64,000 bases of DNA. Source: Candidatus Tumulicola sp. (GTDB taxonomy: Bacteria > Vulcanimicrobiota > Vulcanimicrobiia > Vulcanimicrobiales > Vulcanimicrobiaceae). The first letter of the stretch is position 1. The number at the start of each line of letters is the position of its first letter. Below are positions 1-8,263 of the stretch, one piece after another. The DNA lies in NCBI GenBank assembly GCA_036490475.1, contig DASXDT010000006.1, positions 62,001-126,000 of the forward strand. The letters run 5' to 3'. Below the pieces are notes generated by a model, which did no database searches, was not told the origin of the DNA, and was given only the letters and a program-made list of their open reading frames with translations. Both the position numbers and the translations under genes were made by a program.

Positions 1-871
1 GCGTGTTCATCTCCATAAAGTACGCTTCGTCGCCCGCGCACAAAAACTCGAGCGTACCGGCATTGGTGTAACGCACGTGTTGGCACGCCCGCACGGCCAT
101 TTCATACAACGACGCTCGCACGCCGTCGGCGAGGTGCGGCGCCGGAGATTCTTCGATCAGCTTTTGATGCGACGGCTTTTGCATCGAACAATCGCGCTCG
201 CCCAAGTGGATGATGTTTCCGAGATCGTCGCCGAGCACTTGGATCTCGATGTGGCGCGGGTTGGCGATCAAGCGCTCGAGGTAGACGCGCCCGTCTTTGA
301 AACTGGCTTCCGCTTCGGCCGTGGCCGAGGTAAACGCGCGTTCCAGATCGGCCTCGCGGTCGACCACGCGCATACCCTTACCACCGCCACCGGCGGTCGC
401 CTTGATCAACACCGGATAGCCGATTGCCGCAGCGGCTTTAGCGGCGTCCGCGAGGGTTGCAACGATTCCGCTGCCGGGAGTCGTCGCAACGCCGGCCTCT
501 TGCATCACGCGTTTGGCCGTTGCTTTGTCGCCCATGGCAGCGATCACTTCGGGCCGCGGACCGATAAACGTCAGTCCGTGATCGGCGCAGATTTCGGCGA
601 ATCGCGCATTTTCTGCGAGAAACCCATAGCCCGGATGCACCGCGTCGCAGCCGGTGATCAACGCCGTCGAAATGATGTTCGGAATGTTGAGATACGAACG
701 CGCGACCGGTCCCGGTCCGACGCAGAACGCCTCATCGGCTTGCGCGACGTGCTCGGACTCGCGGTCCGCTTCAGAAAATACCGCAACGGTAGCGACGTCC
801 AATTCGCGGCACGCGCGTTCGACCCGGACCGCTATCTCGCCGCGGTTGGCGATTAGGACCTTGCGAAAGAT
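1..871 (-). CDS. accC: Acetyl-CoA carboxylase biotin carboxylase subunit, C-terminus cut by window edge
   Basis: This enzyme carboxylates biotin with ATP and bicarbonate in the first step of fatty acid synthesis, in the cytoplasm. Translating the minus strand gives the family N-terminus ([15 protein letters not shown]), the [10 protein letters not shown] segment, the ATP-grasp glycine loop [12 protein letters not shown] and the ERDCSMQ motif; the reading frame runs off the left edge near EMNT, so about one third is missing. The gene follows accB by 4 nt. No ATG, GTG or TTG occurs in frame near the conserved N-terminus. The codon at the expected place is ATC (871-869), 8 nt after GAGG (883-880), so I take ATC as the start. 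A one-base sequence error is the alternative. Function is certain; the start is inferred. Confidence 0.93.
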   Translation of the reverse strand, partial: MFRKVLIANRGEIAVRVERACRELDVATVAVFSEADRESEHVAQADEAFCVGPGPVARSYLNIPNIISTALITGCDAVHPGYGFLAENARFAEICADHGLTFIGPRPEVIAAMGDKATAKRVMQEAGVATTPGSGIVATLADAAKAAAAIGYPVLIKATAGGGGKGMRVVDREADLERAFTSATAEAEASFKDGRVYLERLIANPRHIEIQVLGDDLGNIIHLGERDCSMQKPSHQKLIEESPAPHLADGVRASLYEMAVRACQHVRYTNAGTLEFLCAGDEAYFMEMNT

Positions 872-875
872 TGCC

Positions 876-1289
876 TTATCCTCGATCGAGCAAGAACAGC
901 GGCTGACCGTATTCGACCGGCAATCCGTCGCCGGCCGCGATAGCAACGATTCGTCCGCCGCCGAGACTGTGAACCGCGTTGCGAATGCCCAGCGCTTCGA
1001 TGTACGCCAACTCGCGATCGGCAGCGAAGGACTCGCCGGCCGCCGGAGCAGGCTTTGCGAGCCGGAAGATGCCGACCACGTCGGCGCGGATCGTATCGAC
1101 GCGTTCGGCTTGGGGCGGTGCGGACATCCCGGCGGCGCTTCGCGCGCTACGGCCGAGTTCGATATGCGCCTCGCCACGTTCGATCCGCAACGAAACGATG
1201 TCGGAAGCTGCCAAGAACTCGGCGAGCCGGCGGATACGATCGGCTCCATACGCGTCCTGAGGCATGGCCGTTAGGCTTCCGCCCGCCAT
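876..1289 (-). CDS. accB: BCCP-like protein lacking the biotinyl lysine (AccB homologue)
   Basis: BCCP normally carries biotin between the two acetyl-CoA carboxylase active sites. The N-terminal helix ([18 protein letters not shown]) and the C-terminal lipoyl-type domain ending [12 protein letters not shown] match AccB, and the gene sits 4 nt before accC. The biotinylation motif EAMKM reads EALGI here: a gapless 20-residue alignment with E. coli AccB places Gly on the acceptor Lys. The DNA codons GAA GCG CTG GGC ATT were checked. The protein therefore should not be biotinylated by BirA. An ATG at 1289 lies 8 nt after GAGGG, so it can be made alone, but there is no stop codon between folK and this gene in the same frame. 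It may be a structural, BADC-like subunit. Confidence 0.85.
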   Translation of the reverse strand: MAGGSLTAMPQDAYGADRIRRLAEFLAASDIVSLRIERGEAHIELGRSARSAAGMSAPPQAERVDTIRADVVGIFRLAKPAPAAGESFAADRELAYIEALGIRNAVHSLGGGRIVAIAAGDGLPVEYGQPLFLLDRG

Positions 1290-1766
1290 TGACGAGACCC
1301 TCGGCGGCACCAGCGGCGCGACGGTTGCCAGCTCTTCCGGCGGCAGAGCGTCTCGATCTGGCGCGTACGCCGGATCGATCTCGGCCAGCGGCACCAACAC
1401 GAACGCGCGCTCGCGCAGTCGTGGGTGGGGCAACACAAGCGCTCCCACGGACCGCACGTCGTCGAACGTGAGGACGTCCAGGTCGATCGCTCGTGCCCCC
1501 CATCGCGCGCCCGGCCGGCGACCCAACCGGCGTTCCAACGACTGCAGCGCGCGGAGAAACGGAACCGGATCGAGATCGGTTCGCAGCGCGACCACCGCGT
1601 TGATAAAGTCGGGCTGGTCGATTCCGCCCCACGGTTTGGTGCGATACAACTGCGACCGCACGTCGACCGCTCCCAACTCACCAAGTGCCGCGATCGCGCG
1701 CTCGATGGTCGCGGCGGCGTCGCCGAGATTCGCTCCCAGACCGACGTACGCGCGGTGAGCGCCTAT
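876..1766 (-). CDS. folK: HPPK (6-hydroxymethyl-7,8-dihydropterin pyrophosphokinase), in frame with the BCCP-like domain
   Basis: HPPK transfers pyrophosphate from ATP to hydroxymethyl-dihydropterin, the step before dihydropteroate synthase. Visible motifs are [11 protein letters not shown], the NAVVALRT strand, [19 protein letters not shown] and [13 protein letters not shown], covering roughly residues 6-135. The frame then continues with no stop through the AccB-like domain, giving a 296-residue fusion if read through. No ATG, GTG or TTG lies in frame between this N-terminus and far inside folB. An ATA codon at 1766 overlaps the folB TAG (ATAG) and lies exactly 8 nt after GGAGG (1779-1775), so I assign it as the start. 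HPPK identity is firm. Whether the fused or separate product is made is open. Confidence 0.85.
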   Translation of the reverse strand: MGAHRAYVGLGANLGDAAATIERAIAALGELGAVDVRSQLYRTKPWGGIDQPDFINAVVALRTDLDPVPFLRALQSLERRLGRRPGARWGARAIDLDVLTFDDVRSVGALVLPHPRLRERAFVLVPLAEIDPAYAPDRDALPPEELATVAPLVPPRVSSMAGGSLTAMPQDAYGADRIRRLAEFLAASDIVSLRIERGEAHIELGRSARSAAGMSAPPQAERVDTIRADVVGIFRLAKPAPAAGESFAADRELAYIEALGIRNAVHSLGGGRIVAIAAGDGLPVEYGQPLFLLDRG

Positions 1767-2116
1767 GGGTCGCGCCTCCGGGACAGCGTCACGGCCGGCG
1801 TCGCGCCGTCGAGGATATCGGGCTTGGCAACCGTCACCTCCGCCGACAAGACGCGTGGATCTTCCAAGACGGCGTCGATCAGTGCGGCTGCCAGACGTTC
1901 GAGTAGCGCGAACGACGTTTCGGCGACAATCGATACGAGGCGCCGATGCAACGCATCGTAATCGATCGTGTCGGCAAGATCGTCGGACGCCGCCGCCGCG
2001 GTGAGATCGGCATCGATCGAAACGCTGAGGTCGAACGGTGCGGGGGTCTCGCGTTCGTGTGGAAATACACCGTGCCGGCCGTATGCTCGAATGCCGCTCA
2101 GCGTTATCCGACCCAC
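1763..2116 (-). CDS. folB: Dihydroneopterin aldolase
   Basis: FolB cleaves 7,8-dihydroneopterin to 6-hydroxymethyl-dihydropterin in folate synthesis. The protein (about 118 residues) shows the family start ITLSGIRAYGRHGVFPHE with the catalytic-region GxHGV-type motif, TIDYDALHRRL in the middle and LERLAAALIDAVL near the end. The GTG at 2116 sits 8 nt after GGAGG (2129-2125), which decides the start over the TTG at 2131. It overlaps the folP stop by about 13 nt and its own stop overlaps the folK start, so folP-folB-folK are translationally coupled. Confidence 0.92.
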   Translation of the reverse strand: MGRITLSGIRAYGRHGVFPHERETPAPFDLSVSIDADLTAAAASDDLADTIDYDALHRRLVSIVAETSFALLERLAAALIDAVLEDPRVLSAEVTVAKPDILDGATPAVTLSRRRDP

Positions 2117-2985
2117 CCCGCCGGCCTCCAATCGCGCAACGTTGCATCGGCCACTCGCAGCGCCTGCGAGGCCGCCGCGACGTCGTGCACGCGAACGACG
2201 TCCACACCGCCGACGACGGCTAGCACGTTGGCGGCAGTAGTACCGAACAGTCGCAAATGCGCGTCCTCACCGGTTAGCTTGCCGATCGTACTCTTCCGCG
2301 ACCACCCGATCAGCGTTGGATAGCCGAGCGCGACGATGCGCGAGACGTTTTGCAACACGGCGATATTGTGATCCGCGGTCTTACCGAATCCGATCCCCGG
2401 ATCGAGCCAAATACGCTCGCGAGCGATTCCTCGCGCTAACGCTCGTTCCACACAATCGAGTAAAAATGCGATGACGCTGTCGACCACATCGCCGTCGTAC
2501 TGCGTTCCCACTTGATTGTGCATCGCGACGATCGGAACGGCGAACTCAGCGGCAACATCGAGCAGCTCGTCCGGCGCGCCCCACACCGAGTTGATCGCAT
2601 CGGCGCCGGCGGCGCACGCCGCGCGCGCGACGCCCGGCTTGTACGTATCGATGGAAATCGGTGCCAAGGGACAGCGCAGTCGAATCGCGCGAATCGCGGG
2701 TAACACTCGACCGAGTTCGACGGACTCATCGATGGGCAAATAGCCCGGTCGCGTCGATTCACCGCCGATGTCGAGCAGGTCGGCTCCAGCCAACCATAAG
2801 CGTTCGGCATGCGCCGCAAGGTCGTCGGGGTCGGTTAAACCGTCTCCGGAAAACGAATCGGGCGTCGCGTTGACGATGCCCATGACGTAGCTTCGACTTC
2901 CCCAATCGAAGCGCCGCGATCGCAGCTCGAGCGGCGGAGGATCAATGCGCACCGGACGCCGCACACCCATCGCGTAGCCATGCAT
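2104..2985 (-). CDS. folP: Dihydropteroate synthase
   Basis: DHPS condenses hydroxymethyl-dihydropterin pyrophosphate with p-aminobenzoate and is the sulfonamide target. Motifs in order: MGIVNATPDSFSGDG, the pterin loop DIGGESTRPG, ISIDTYKPGVA, DAINSVWG, WLDPGIGFGKTADHN and the C-terminal RVHDV. It overlaps the end of folC by 44 nt if the first ATG (2985) is used. ATG 2970 and GTG 2952 are also in frame and none has a convincing ribosome-binding site, so the first dozen residues are uncertain. Confidence 0.96.
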   Translation of the reverse strand: MHGYAMGVRRPVRIDPPPLELRSRRFDWGSRSYVMGIVNATPDSFSGDGLTDPDDLAAHAERLWLAGADLLDIGGESTRPGYLPIDESVELGRVLPAIRAIRLRCPLAPISIDTYKPGVARAACAAGADAINSVWGAPDELLDVAAEFAVPIVAMHNQVGTQYDGDVVDSVIAFLLDCVERALARGIARERIWLDPGIGFGKTADHNIAVLQNVSRIVALGYPTLIGWSRKSTIGKLTGEDAHLRLFGTTAANVLAVVGGVDVVRVHDVAAASQALRVADATLRDWRPAGWVG

Positions 2986-4285
2986 CGCGCAACTCGGCTA
3001 CGAGGAACGTCGAACCGGTTACGACCACGACGTCGCCGCTCGTGGCGCGCCGCCGCGCCGTTGCAAAGGCGTCTGCGGCGGGCTCGACGGCATCGGCCGT
3101 CATGCCCGCCGAACGAGCCATCGCGGCTAGCGCATGCGCGTCGACGGCGGTGCGTCCCTCGGTTGAAAAACGAGTCGTGACGGCGTCGGTACCGGCCGTT
3201 GCCAACTGTTCTAAGATGTGTGGCGCGTCTTTGCTTTCACCTACCGCCAATACGTAGACGATGCGCCGGTCCGGGAAAAGATCGCGTAACGAAGCGGCCA
3301 GATACGACGCCTTCTCGACGTTGTGCGCGATGTCGTAGACCAACGTAACGCCGCCGTCGGCGAACATCTCCATGCGCCCGGGAATAGCGGCCGCCGACAG
3401 CCCGCGCTCGACTGCATCCGCGGAGGGTTGTAACGACGTTCGCAATCGTTCGACGATCGCGATCGCCGTGGCGGCGTTCTCTCGTTGAAAGAGCCCGTGT
3501 ACGGTCAAGCGCACGCGATAGCGGTTGGACGCCGTGATGGCTTCGAACGCTTGCGCCAACGGAGGCTCGGCGCGCATCGGCTGCATCGAAACGACGTCGC
3601 GCACGCGTACCATCGGCGCGCCGGCCGCAAGCGCGCACTCTGTCAGCACACGCAACGCTGCCGGGTCGCTTGCAGCCACGACGAGCTGCACGCCGCGTTT
3701 TGCGATTCCGCCTTTTTCGCGGGCGATCGCTTCGATCGTGTCGCCCAAAACGTCGGTATGGTCGAATCCTACCGACGTGATCGCCGCCACTTCGGGCTCA
3801 ACGACGTTGGTGCCATCGAGGCGTCCGCCCAAACCGACCTCGATGACCGCAACGGCCACGCGTTCGCGCGCGAAATGCAAGAATGCCAGGGCGAGCAGCG
3901 CTTCGTAGTAGGTCGGGCGGCCATACTCGGGCGTCACGCGGTCGAAAGCCGGCAACATCTCCTCGAAGAGCTCGGCAAAGCGCTCTTGCGATATTTCGGC
4001 ACCGTCGACGCGCGCGCGTTCGGTCATCGAATGCAAATGCGGTTTGGTATGCAGTCCCGTCGTGTGACCGGCGGCCTGTAGAATCGACGCGACCATCGTC
4101 GACGTCGACGTTTTTCCGCTCGTACCCCCGATGTGAACGACCGGATAGGCTCGGTGCGGATCGCCCAGTTCGGCCAGCAACGCGCGCATACGATCGAGTT
4201 TGTACGAGGTGCGCGGCGAGAGCGTCTCGCCGATGGTCGATAACAAGTACGCGTGCGCTCGTTCGAACGGCGAAAACGAGCTCAT
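2942..4285 (-). CDS. folC: Folylpolyglutamate synthase / dihydrofolate synthase
   Basis: This Mur-ligase family enzyme adds glutamate to dihydropteroate and tetrahydrofolates. The 447-residue protein has the P-loop VHIGGTSGKTSTSTM at about residue 50, the VGLGGRLDGTNVV signature near 150, the TSVGFDHTDVLG segment, and the C-terminal ligase domain with DIAHNVEKA at about 320 in place of the usual DGAHNP. Its ATG overlaps the mog stop (ATGA). With folP, folB and folK it completes the late folate pathway; folE was not seen in the window. Confidence 0.95.
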   Translation of the reverse strand: MSSFSPFERAHAYLLSTIGETLSPRTSYKLDRMRALLAELGDPHRAYPVVHIGGTSGKTSTSTMVASILQAAGHTTGLHTKPHLHSMTERARVDGAEISQERFAELFEEMLPAFDRVTPEYGRPTYYEALLALAFLHFARERVAVAVIEVGLGGRLDGTNVVEPEVAAITSVGFDHTDVLGDTIEAIAREKGGIAKRGVQLVVAASDPAALRVLTECALAAGAPMVRVRDVVSMQPMRAEPPLAQAFEAITASNRYRVRLTVHGLFQRENAATAIAIVERLRTSLQPSADAVERGLSAAAIPGRMEMFADGGVTLVYDIAHNVEKASYLAASLRDLFPDRRIVYVLAVGESKDAPHILEQLATAGTDAVTTRFSTEGRTAVDAHALAAMARSAGMTADAVEPAADAFATARRRATSGDVVVVTGSTFLVAELRDAWLRDGCAASGAH

Positions 4286-4761
4286 CCGTCGTTGACGCGA
4301 TCCGACAGCAGTTCGATCGCATGCGGCAGCACGGTAACGATCGCATCCAACGACTCGCCGACCGCCTTCGGACTCCCCGGCAAGTTGACGATCAGCGTGC
4401 GATGGCGGACGCCCGCCAGCAACCGCGAGAGCATTGCGGTGCGGACGATCTTCAGAGACTCCGCACGTATCGCTTCGGCGATACCCGGTACTTCGTAATC
4501 TAAAATCGCGGCGGTCGCCTGCGGCGTGCGGTCGCGCGGAGAAAGTCCGGTGCCGCCGCTCGTGAGAATGAGGTCGGCCGTTCCGGCGTCGGCGATATCG
4601 ATCAATTCGGCTTGCAGCTGTGCCGGATCGTCGGGCAGCACGCGTTCCCGTACGACCTCGAACGCGGCGCCCAACTTGGCTTTCATCACCGGGATCGTTG
4701 CATCCGGACGCGTTCCCGCAGCGGCGCGATCGGAGAGGACCAGCAACGCCACCCTATACAT
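4282..4761 (-). CDS. mog: Molybdopterin adenylyltransferase (MogA/MoaB family)
   Basis: This protein activates molybdopterin by adenylation before molybdenum insertion. The family motifs are VALLVLSDRAAAG at the start, LILTSGGTGLSPRD (the MPT-binding GGTG loop) near residue 75, and NLPGSPKAVGESL near the end; length about 160 residues is normal. I prefer the ATG at 4761, which gives the typical MYRVALLVLSD start; ATG 4776 is also in frame. It overlaps the end of moaC by 8 nt and hands over to folC through an ATGA overlap. Confidence 0.93.
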   Translation of the reverse strand: MYRVALLVLSDRAAAGTRPDATIPVMKAKLGAAFEVVRERVLPDDPAQLQAELIDIADAGTADLILTSGGTGLSPRDRTPQATAAILDYEVPGIAEAIRAESLKIVRTAMLSRLLAGVRHRTLIVNLPGSPKAVGESLDAIVTVLPHAIELLSDRVNDG

Positions 4762-5233
4762 CCGGCGTCTCGCCATCGCGTCGCCACTTGCCGCTTTTGC
4801 CGCCGGTCTTTTCGATCAAATAGGCCGATTCGATCGCGATACTTTTATCGAAGGCTTTGCACATGTCGTAGATCGTCAGCGCGGCGACGGTCGCGGCGAC
4901 CATGGCCTCCATTTCGACGCCGGTCCGCGCGACCGTGCGCGCGTGCGAGTTGACGTGCAGCGTGCCGTCGCCGTCCCAACGAAATTCGACATGCACCGCC
5001 GAAAGCCCGATCGGATGTGCTAACGGAATCAGCGTCGACGTTTGCTTGGCCGCAGCGATGCCGGCCAGCTGCGCCGTAACGAACGGATCGCCCTTCGGGC
5101 CAGCGCCGCGCTGCAACGCGTCACGCGCATCCGCGTTCATGCGCACCGTAGCCCGCGCCCGAGCGGAGCGAACCGTTTCCGGTTTTTCCGTGACGTCCAC
5201 CATGCGCACTCCGGCCGGCGTGAAATGGGTCAC
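4754..5233 (-). CDS. moaC: Cyclic pyranopterin monophosphate synthase
   Basis: MoaC forms cyclic pyranopterin monophosphate from the MoaA product, the first committed intermediate of molybdenum cofactor synthesis. Visible signatures are MVDVTEKPETVRSARA at residues 11-26, AAKQTSTLIPLAHPI near 88, GVEMEAMVAATVAALTIYDMCKA near 120, and the C-terminal EKTGGKSG active-site loop. Full length at 159 residues, GTG start. It heads a moaC-mog pair; moeA is separate at about 31 kb and moaA is not in the window. Confidence 0.96.
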   Translation of the reverse strand: MTHFTPAGVRMVDVTEKPETVRSARARATVRMNADARDALQRGAGPKGDPFVTAQLAGIAAAKQTSTLIPLAHPIGLSAVHVEFRWDGDGTLHVNSHARTVARTGVEMEAMVAATVAALTIYDMCKAFDKSIAIESAYLIEKTGGKSGKWRRDGETPDV

Positions 5234-5242
5234 TAGCGTAGC

Positions 5243-5437
5243 CTAATAGCGCGAAGGCGCCCGTTGAAAGCGTGCCCAGATCAGGCACAAGAGCGCCAGC
5301 ACCCAAAGGATGATCAGGTGTGACCAATGGCCATGGTGTGCCGAACCCGATTGCGTGAAGGCGTTAATTTTTCCCAGTCCATATAAAATGCCGAGCACGA
5401 AAAAGACGACGGCTAAAACGACCGCTACAACTTTCAT
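5243..5437 (-). CDS. Small two-helix membrane protein of unknown function
   Basis: A 64-residue protein with two predicted membrane helices, residues 3-22 (VVAVVLAVVFFVLGILYGLG) and about 42-58 (HLIILWVLALLCLIWA), joined by a short loop rich in His and Ser, and a basic C-terminus. Its ATG follows the uppP stop with no gap, and moaC follows 9 nt later, so it is part of the operon. I do not recognise a family. The hydrophobic pattern and tight packing support a real gene. Confidence 0.7.
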   Translation of the reverse strand: MKVVAVVLAVVFFVLGILYGLGKINAFTQSGSAHHGHWSHLIILWVLALLCLIWARFQRAPSRY

Positions 5438-6289
5438 TTACGTAATAATCCCCCTTAGACCGAGTAGCAACGTGATGAGTCCGAACACGACGCAATACCA
5501 ACCGAACGGACGCAAGTCGTTCGTTCGAAAGTAGCGCGTAAGAAACGCGACCGAACAATAGGCGGCAACGCCTGCGACGACCGCGCCAAGGAGCGCTTCG
5601 AGAAGAGCGAGGTGCGCGTCGGGCGCCAGTAGCCGCGGAATTTCCAGCAGTCCCGCCGCCAGAATCACGGGCGTCGCGAGAAGAAACGAAAACTCTGCGG
5701 CGTCTTCGTGATTCAATCCGCACAGCAAACCGGCGACCATGGAAATTCCCGACCGCGAGATGCCGGGCAACAGCGCCAACGATTGCGCGAATCCGACCAG
5801 CACGCTCTGACCGAAACTCAGCCGTTCGATGGGCCGGGTGACGATCGAGTGCGAGCGGCGGCGTAAGCGCTCGCCAAAAAACATCGTCGCGCCGTTAATT
5901 GCAAGAAACGCCGATGCAGCGACGGGCGAACCGAATAGCGCGCGCACCGGATGCTCGAGCACGACGCCGAGCACGCCCACCGGAATCGTGCCGACGATCA
6001 GCCGCCATCCCAAGCGTTCGTCGCGATCGTCGCTCAGCCGGCCGCGCACGACGCTCGAGACGAGGCTGCGGGCGATCCCCCACCATTGCGCGCGGTAAAA
6101 AATGATGAGTGCCAGCGCCGTGCCGAGATGCAGCACGACGACGAACGCCAAAAACGACGGGGCGGAGCGGTCGATGTTCTTCCACTGCAGCACGGCGGGC
6201 ACCAGAATGGTATGGCCGAGGCTGGACACCGGGAAGAGTTCGCTCACGCCCTGCAAGAGCGCCAGAACGAGCGCCTGCGTCAACGTCAC
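5438..6289 (-). CDS. uppP: Undecaprenyl-diphosphatase
   Basis: UppP (BacA) recycles the lipid carrier undecaprenyl diphosphate for peptidoglycan and O-antigen synthesis at the inner membrane. The conserved N-terminal motif reads QGVSELFPVSSLGHTIL (commonly G(V/I)TEFLPVSSSGH) and the second reads ALLPGISRSGISM near residue 178; both catalytic elements (Glu, Ser/His, Arg) are present. The 283 residues contain about eight hydrophobic helices. GTG start at 6289. It lies downstream of the TonB genes with a 52-nt gap. Confidence 0.95.
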   Translation of the reverse strand: MTLTQALVLALLQGVSELFPVSSLGHTILVPAVLQWKNIDRSAPSFLAFVVVLHLGTALALIIFYRAQWWGIARSLVSSVVRGRLSDDRDERLGWRLIVGTIPVGVLGVVLEHPVRALFGSPVAASAFLAINGATMFFGERLRRRSHSIVTRPIERLSFGQSVLVGFAQSLALLPGISRSGISMVAGLLCGLNHEDAAEFSFLLATPVILAAGLLEIPRLLAPDAHLALLEALLGAVVAGVAAYCSVAFLTRYFRTNDLRPFGWYCVVFGLITLLLGLRGIIT

Positions 6290-6341
6290 GGCGCACCGTT
6301 ACGCGCAGCGACGCGGCGCGGCCTTCCCCGGCTGTCGCCGG

Positions 6342-6974
6342 TCACCACGCGAAAAACTTGATGGTGAACGTGTAATCGCCGGGCACGGCGTGACAGTCGT
6401 GTAACGCCGGAGTGTATCGCGCTTGTCGCGCCGTCGAAACGGCGACCAGATCTAATTGGCTATTGCCGGTACTCCGCGCGACCAAGGCTGTGGTCACCTC
6501 ACCGTGCTCGTCCAGCTTAACGTCGATTGCCGCGACGCCGGCGGTGCCTTGGGTGCGTGCGGCGTTCGGAACGTCCGGTTGAGGCGGCATCTCGGAAACG
6601 GCCGCTTTAATGTCGTTACCGCCGCACGGCTTCGGCGTCGGCGCGGCAGCCAGCGTCGCGACCGGTGTGGGGACCGCGGTCGGCACGGGCTTCTGGGCTA
6701 CGCCACCGTTACCGGGTGCAAAACCCTGGGCTGCCGGTGTGGCCTTCGGCGCGGACGGCTGCGGATGCGGGTGCGGTTTGGGCGTGGCGGGCGGCGGCGG
6801 TTGCGGCGTGCGCACGACGATTGCCATGCTGCGACGCAGGATCGTAACGGTTTCCACGTCGCTCGACCGTCGCGGCCGCTGGATGTGATACAAAATCGCG
6901 AAAAGGAAATGCAGGATCAGCGAGATCGCAAAGGCTGCGATGAGGACTCGCTGCGAACGATTCAGTCGATGCAT
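6342..6974 (-). CDS. TonB-family energy transducer (second copy)
   Basis: TonB proteins carry proton-motive energy from ExbB/ExbD to outer-membrane receptors. This 210-residue protein has one N-terminal helix (about 10-30), a Pro/His-rich periplasmic stretch (PPPPATPKPHPHPQP) at 58-75, and a TonB C-terminal domain from about 125, ending ARQARYTPALHDCHAVPGDYTFTIKF. A paired Cys (PKPCGG and HDCHA) is shared with the neighbouring copy. It follows the first tonB by 57 nt. Confidence 0.88.
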   Translation of the reverse strand: MHRLNRSQRVLIAAFAISLILHFLFAILYHIQRPRRSSDVETVTILRRSMAIVVRTPQPPPPATPKPHPHPQPSAPKATPAAQGFAPGNGGVAQKPVPTAVPTPVATLAAAPTPKPCGGNDIKAAVSEMPPQPDVPNAARTQGTAGVAAIDVKLDEHGEVTTALVARSTGNSQLDLVAVSTARQARYTPALHDCHAVPGDYTFTIKFFAW

Positions 6975-7031
6975 CGCGGCGGCGACCGTCTCGAGCGGCG
7001 CCGCGCGAAGGCGGCGCGCTCGAGCAACGGC

Positions 7032-7811
7032 TTACGACTCAGGCTGGAAGTCGGCGGTGAACAGATAGCTCCCCTGGACCGGCTTGCACTCTTCCAACTT
7101 CGGTGAGTAGGTGGACTGCCGCGCCGCGCGCAGCGCTGCCTGGTCGAGCGACATGTTGTTCGCACTCTTGTAGACTGACGCGGCAATTAAGTTGCCCGAC
7201 GGACCGACGGTGACTTCGATCTGCACGGTCACGGCTCCGAGGCCGAGATCGCGCGCCGATTCCGGATAATCCGGTGACACGGCGTTGGTGACGGTCGCTT
7301 CGACGTTCGGATTCGCGCAGGCCGGTTTCGGAGTTCCGGGCGGAGCCGTCGACACCGGTGCCGGCGCGTTACCATGGCCGCCGGGCGCTCCGTTTTGACT
7401 ACCGTTGGCCGGCTGGCTGACCGTGTTTTCGGTTGAGGAACCCGCCTTTGCAGCAGCCGATTGATGCACCAAATTGACCTTGAGCGGCTTTGGCTGCACC
7501 TGGACCTTTTTGGGTGGCGGCGTAGCTTGCGGCGGCGGAGTGGGCGTCGGCGGCGGCGTCGGAGTCGGAGGCGGCGGCGTGTGGACGCGAACGCGGATCT
7601 TCTTTGCTACCGACACTTTTTCCACTTGTTGGTCGTCGTGCTGATTCTTGAGGTTCGGTAAAAACGCACCGACGATTAAATGGACCAGCAACGAGAGGAC
7701 GATCGCCCAGCCGATAAAGCTGCCGACGCGCTCGCTCGTCGTTAAATAGCGATTCTCACGCTTTTGGGGCGGCTGAGGCGGTTTGGGTGGCGGAGGCGCA
7801 GAGGATGCCAT
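7032..7811 (-). CDS. tonB: TonB-family energy transducer (first copy)
   Basis: A 259-residue protein with a cytoplasmic Pro-rich start (PPPPKPPQPPQK), one membrane helix at about 33-50 (IGWAIVLSLLVHLIVGAFL), a long Pro/Thr repeat (PPPTPTPPPTPTPPP) able to span the periplasm, a Gly/Asn-rich linker and a TonB C-terminal domain from about 160 with YPESARDLGLGAVTVQIEVTV and RQSTYSPKLEECKPVQGSYLF. It starts 3 nt after the second exbD stop. The exbB-exbD-exbD-tonB-tonB order supports one energy-transduction complex. Confidence 0.92.
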   Translation of the reverse strand: MASSAPPPPKPPQPPQKRENRYLTTSERVGSFIGWAIVLSLLVHLIVGAFLPNLKNQHDDQQVEKVSVAKKIRVRVHTPPPPTPTPPPTPTPPPQATPPPKKVQVQPKPLKVNLVHQSAAAKAGSSTENTVSQPANGSQNGAPGGHGNAPAPVSTAPPGTPKPACANPNVEATVTNAVSPDYPESARDLGLGAVTVQIEVTVGPSGNLIAASVYKSANNMSLDQAALRAARQSTYSPKLEECKPVQGSYLFTADFQPES

Positions 7812-7814
7812 CGT

Positions 7815-8240
7815 TTACGGGCTCTGACCCTCGGGCGTGCCCTGGACATGGTTGGCCAAGCCGAAGTCGGTGAGATCGACCGACTTTGCCGCATCCATGA
7901 TCTGCAAAATAATGCCGTAGCTGGCGTGCGGATCGGCCTTGATGATCACGCTCTTGAAGCGATGCTCGGTCTGATCTTGCAGGTCCGAAAAAGCTTGCTT
8001 TGCCTCGCCGATCGATACCACGTTCGAACCGATCGAAATATTGTTCTTATCGTCGATCCGAACCAGAATCTGCGACGCCGTTACTTTGTCTTTGTTATGC
8101 GCGTCGGGAAGTTTCGGTTCTTTGGTTACCGACGCAAGAATGATGAAGATGATGAGGAGAACCAGCAGCACGTCCGTGAAGGGCGTGATGTTGATCGTCG
8201 ACATTACCTCATCTTCACCGCCACCGGTCGAAACGGCCAC
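7815..8240 (-). CDS. exbD: ExbD/TolR-family biopolymer transport protein (second copy)
   Basis: ExbD is the proton-channel partner of ExbB and contacts TonB. The single N-terminal membrane helix carries the family motif NITPFTDVLLVLLIIFIILA, including the essential Asp, and is followed by a periplasmic domain of about 85 residues. An in-frame ATG at 8204 gives a start just before the motif; the GTG at 8240 adds 12 residues. It differs from the upstream copy mainly in lacking the Asn-rich insertion. Confidence 0.92.
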   Translation of the reverse strand: MAVSTGGGEDEVMSTINITPFTDVLLVLLIIFIILASVTKEPKLPDAHNKDKVTASQILVRIDDKNNISIGSNVVSIGEAKQAFSDLQDQTEHRFKSVIIKADPHASYGIILQIMDAAKSVDLTDFGLANHVQGTPEGQSP

Positions 8241-8263
8241 GTTGCTCTATCCTCTCGCTTCGG

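Noticed and set aside
2105-2116. ATA start for folB at its overlap with the folP stop
   Set aside because: GTG 2116 has GGAGG 8 nt upstream, so a normal start explains it.
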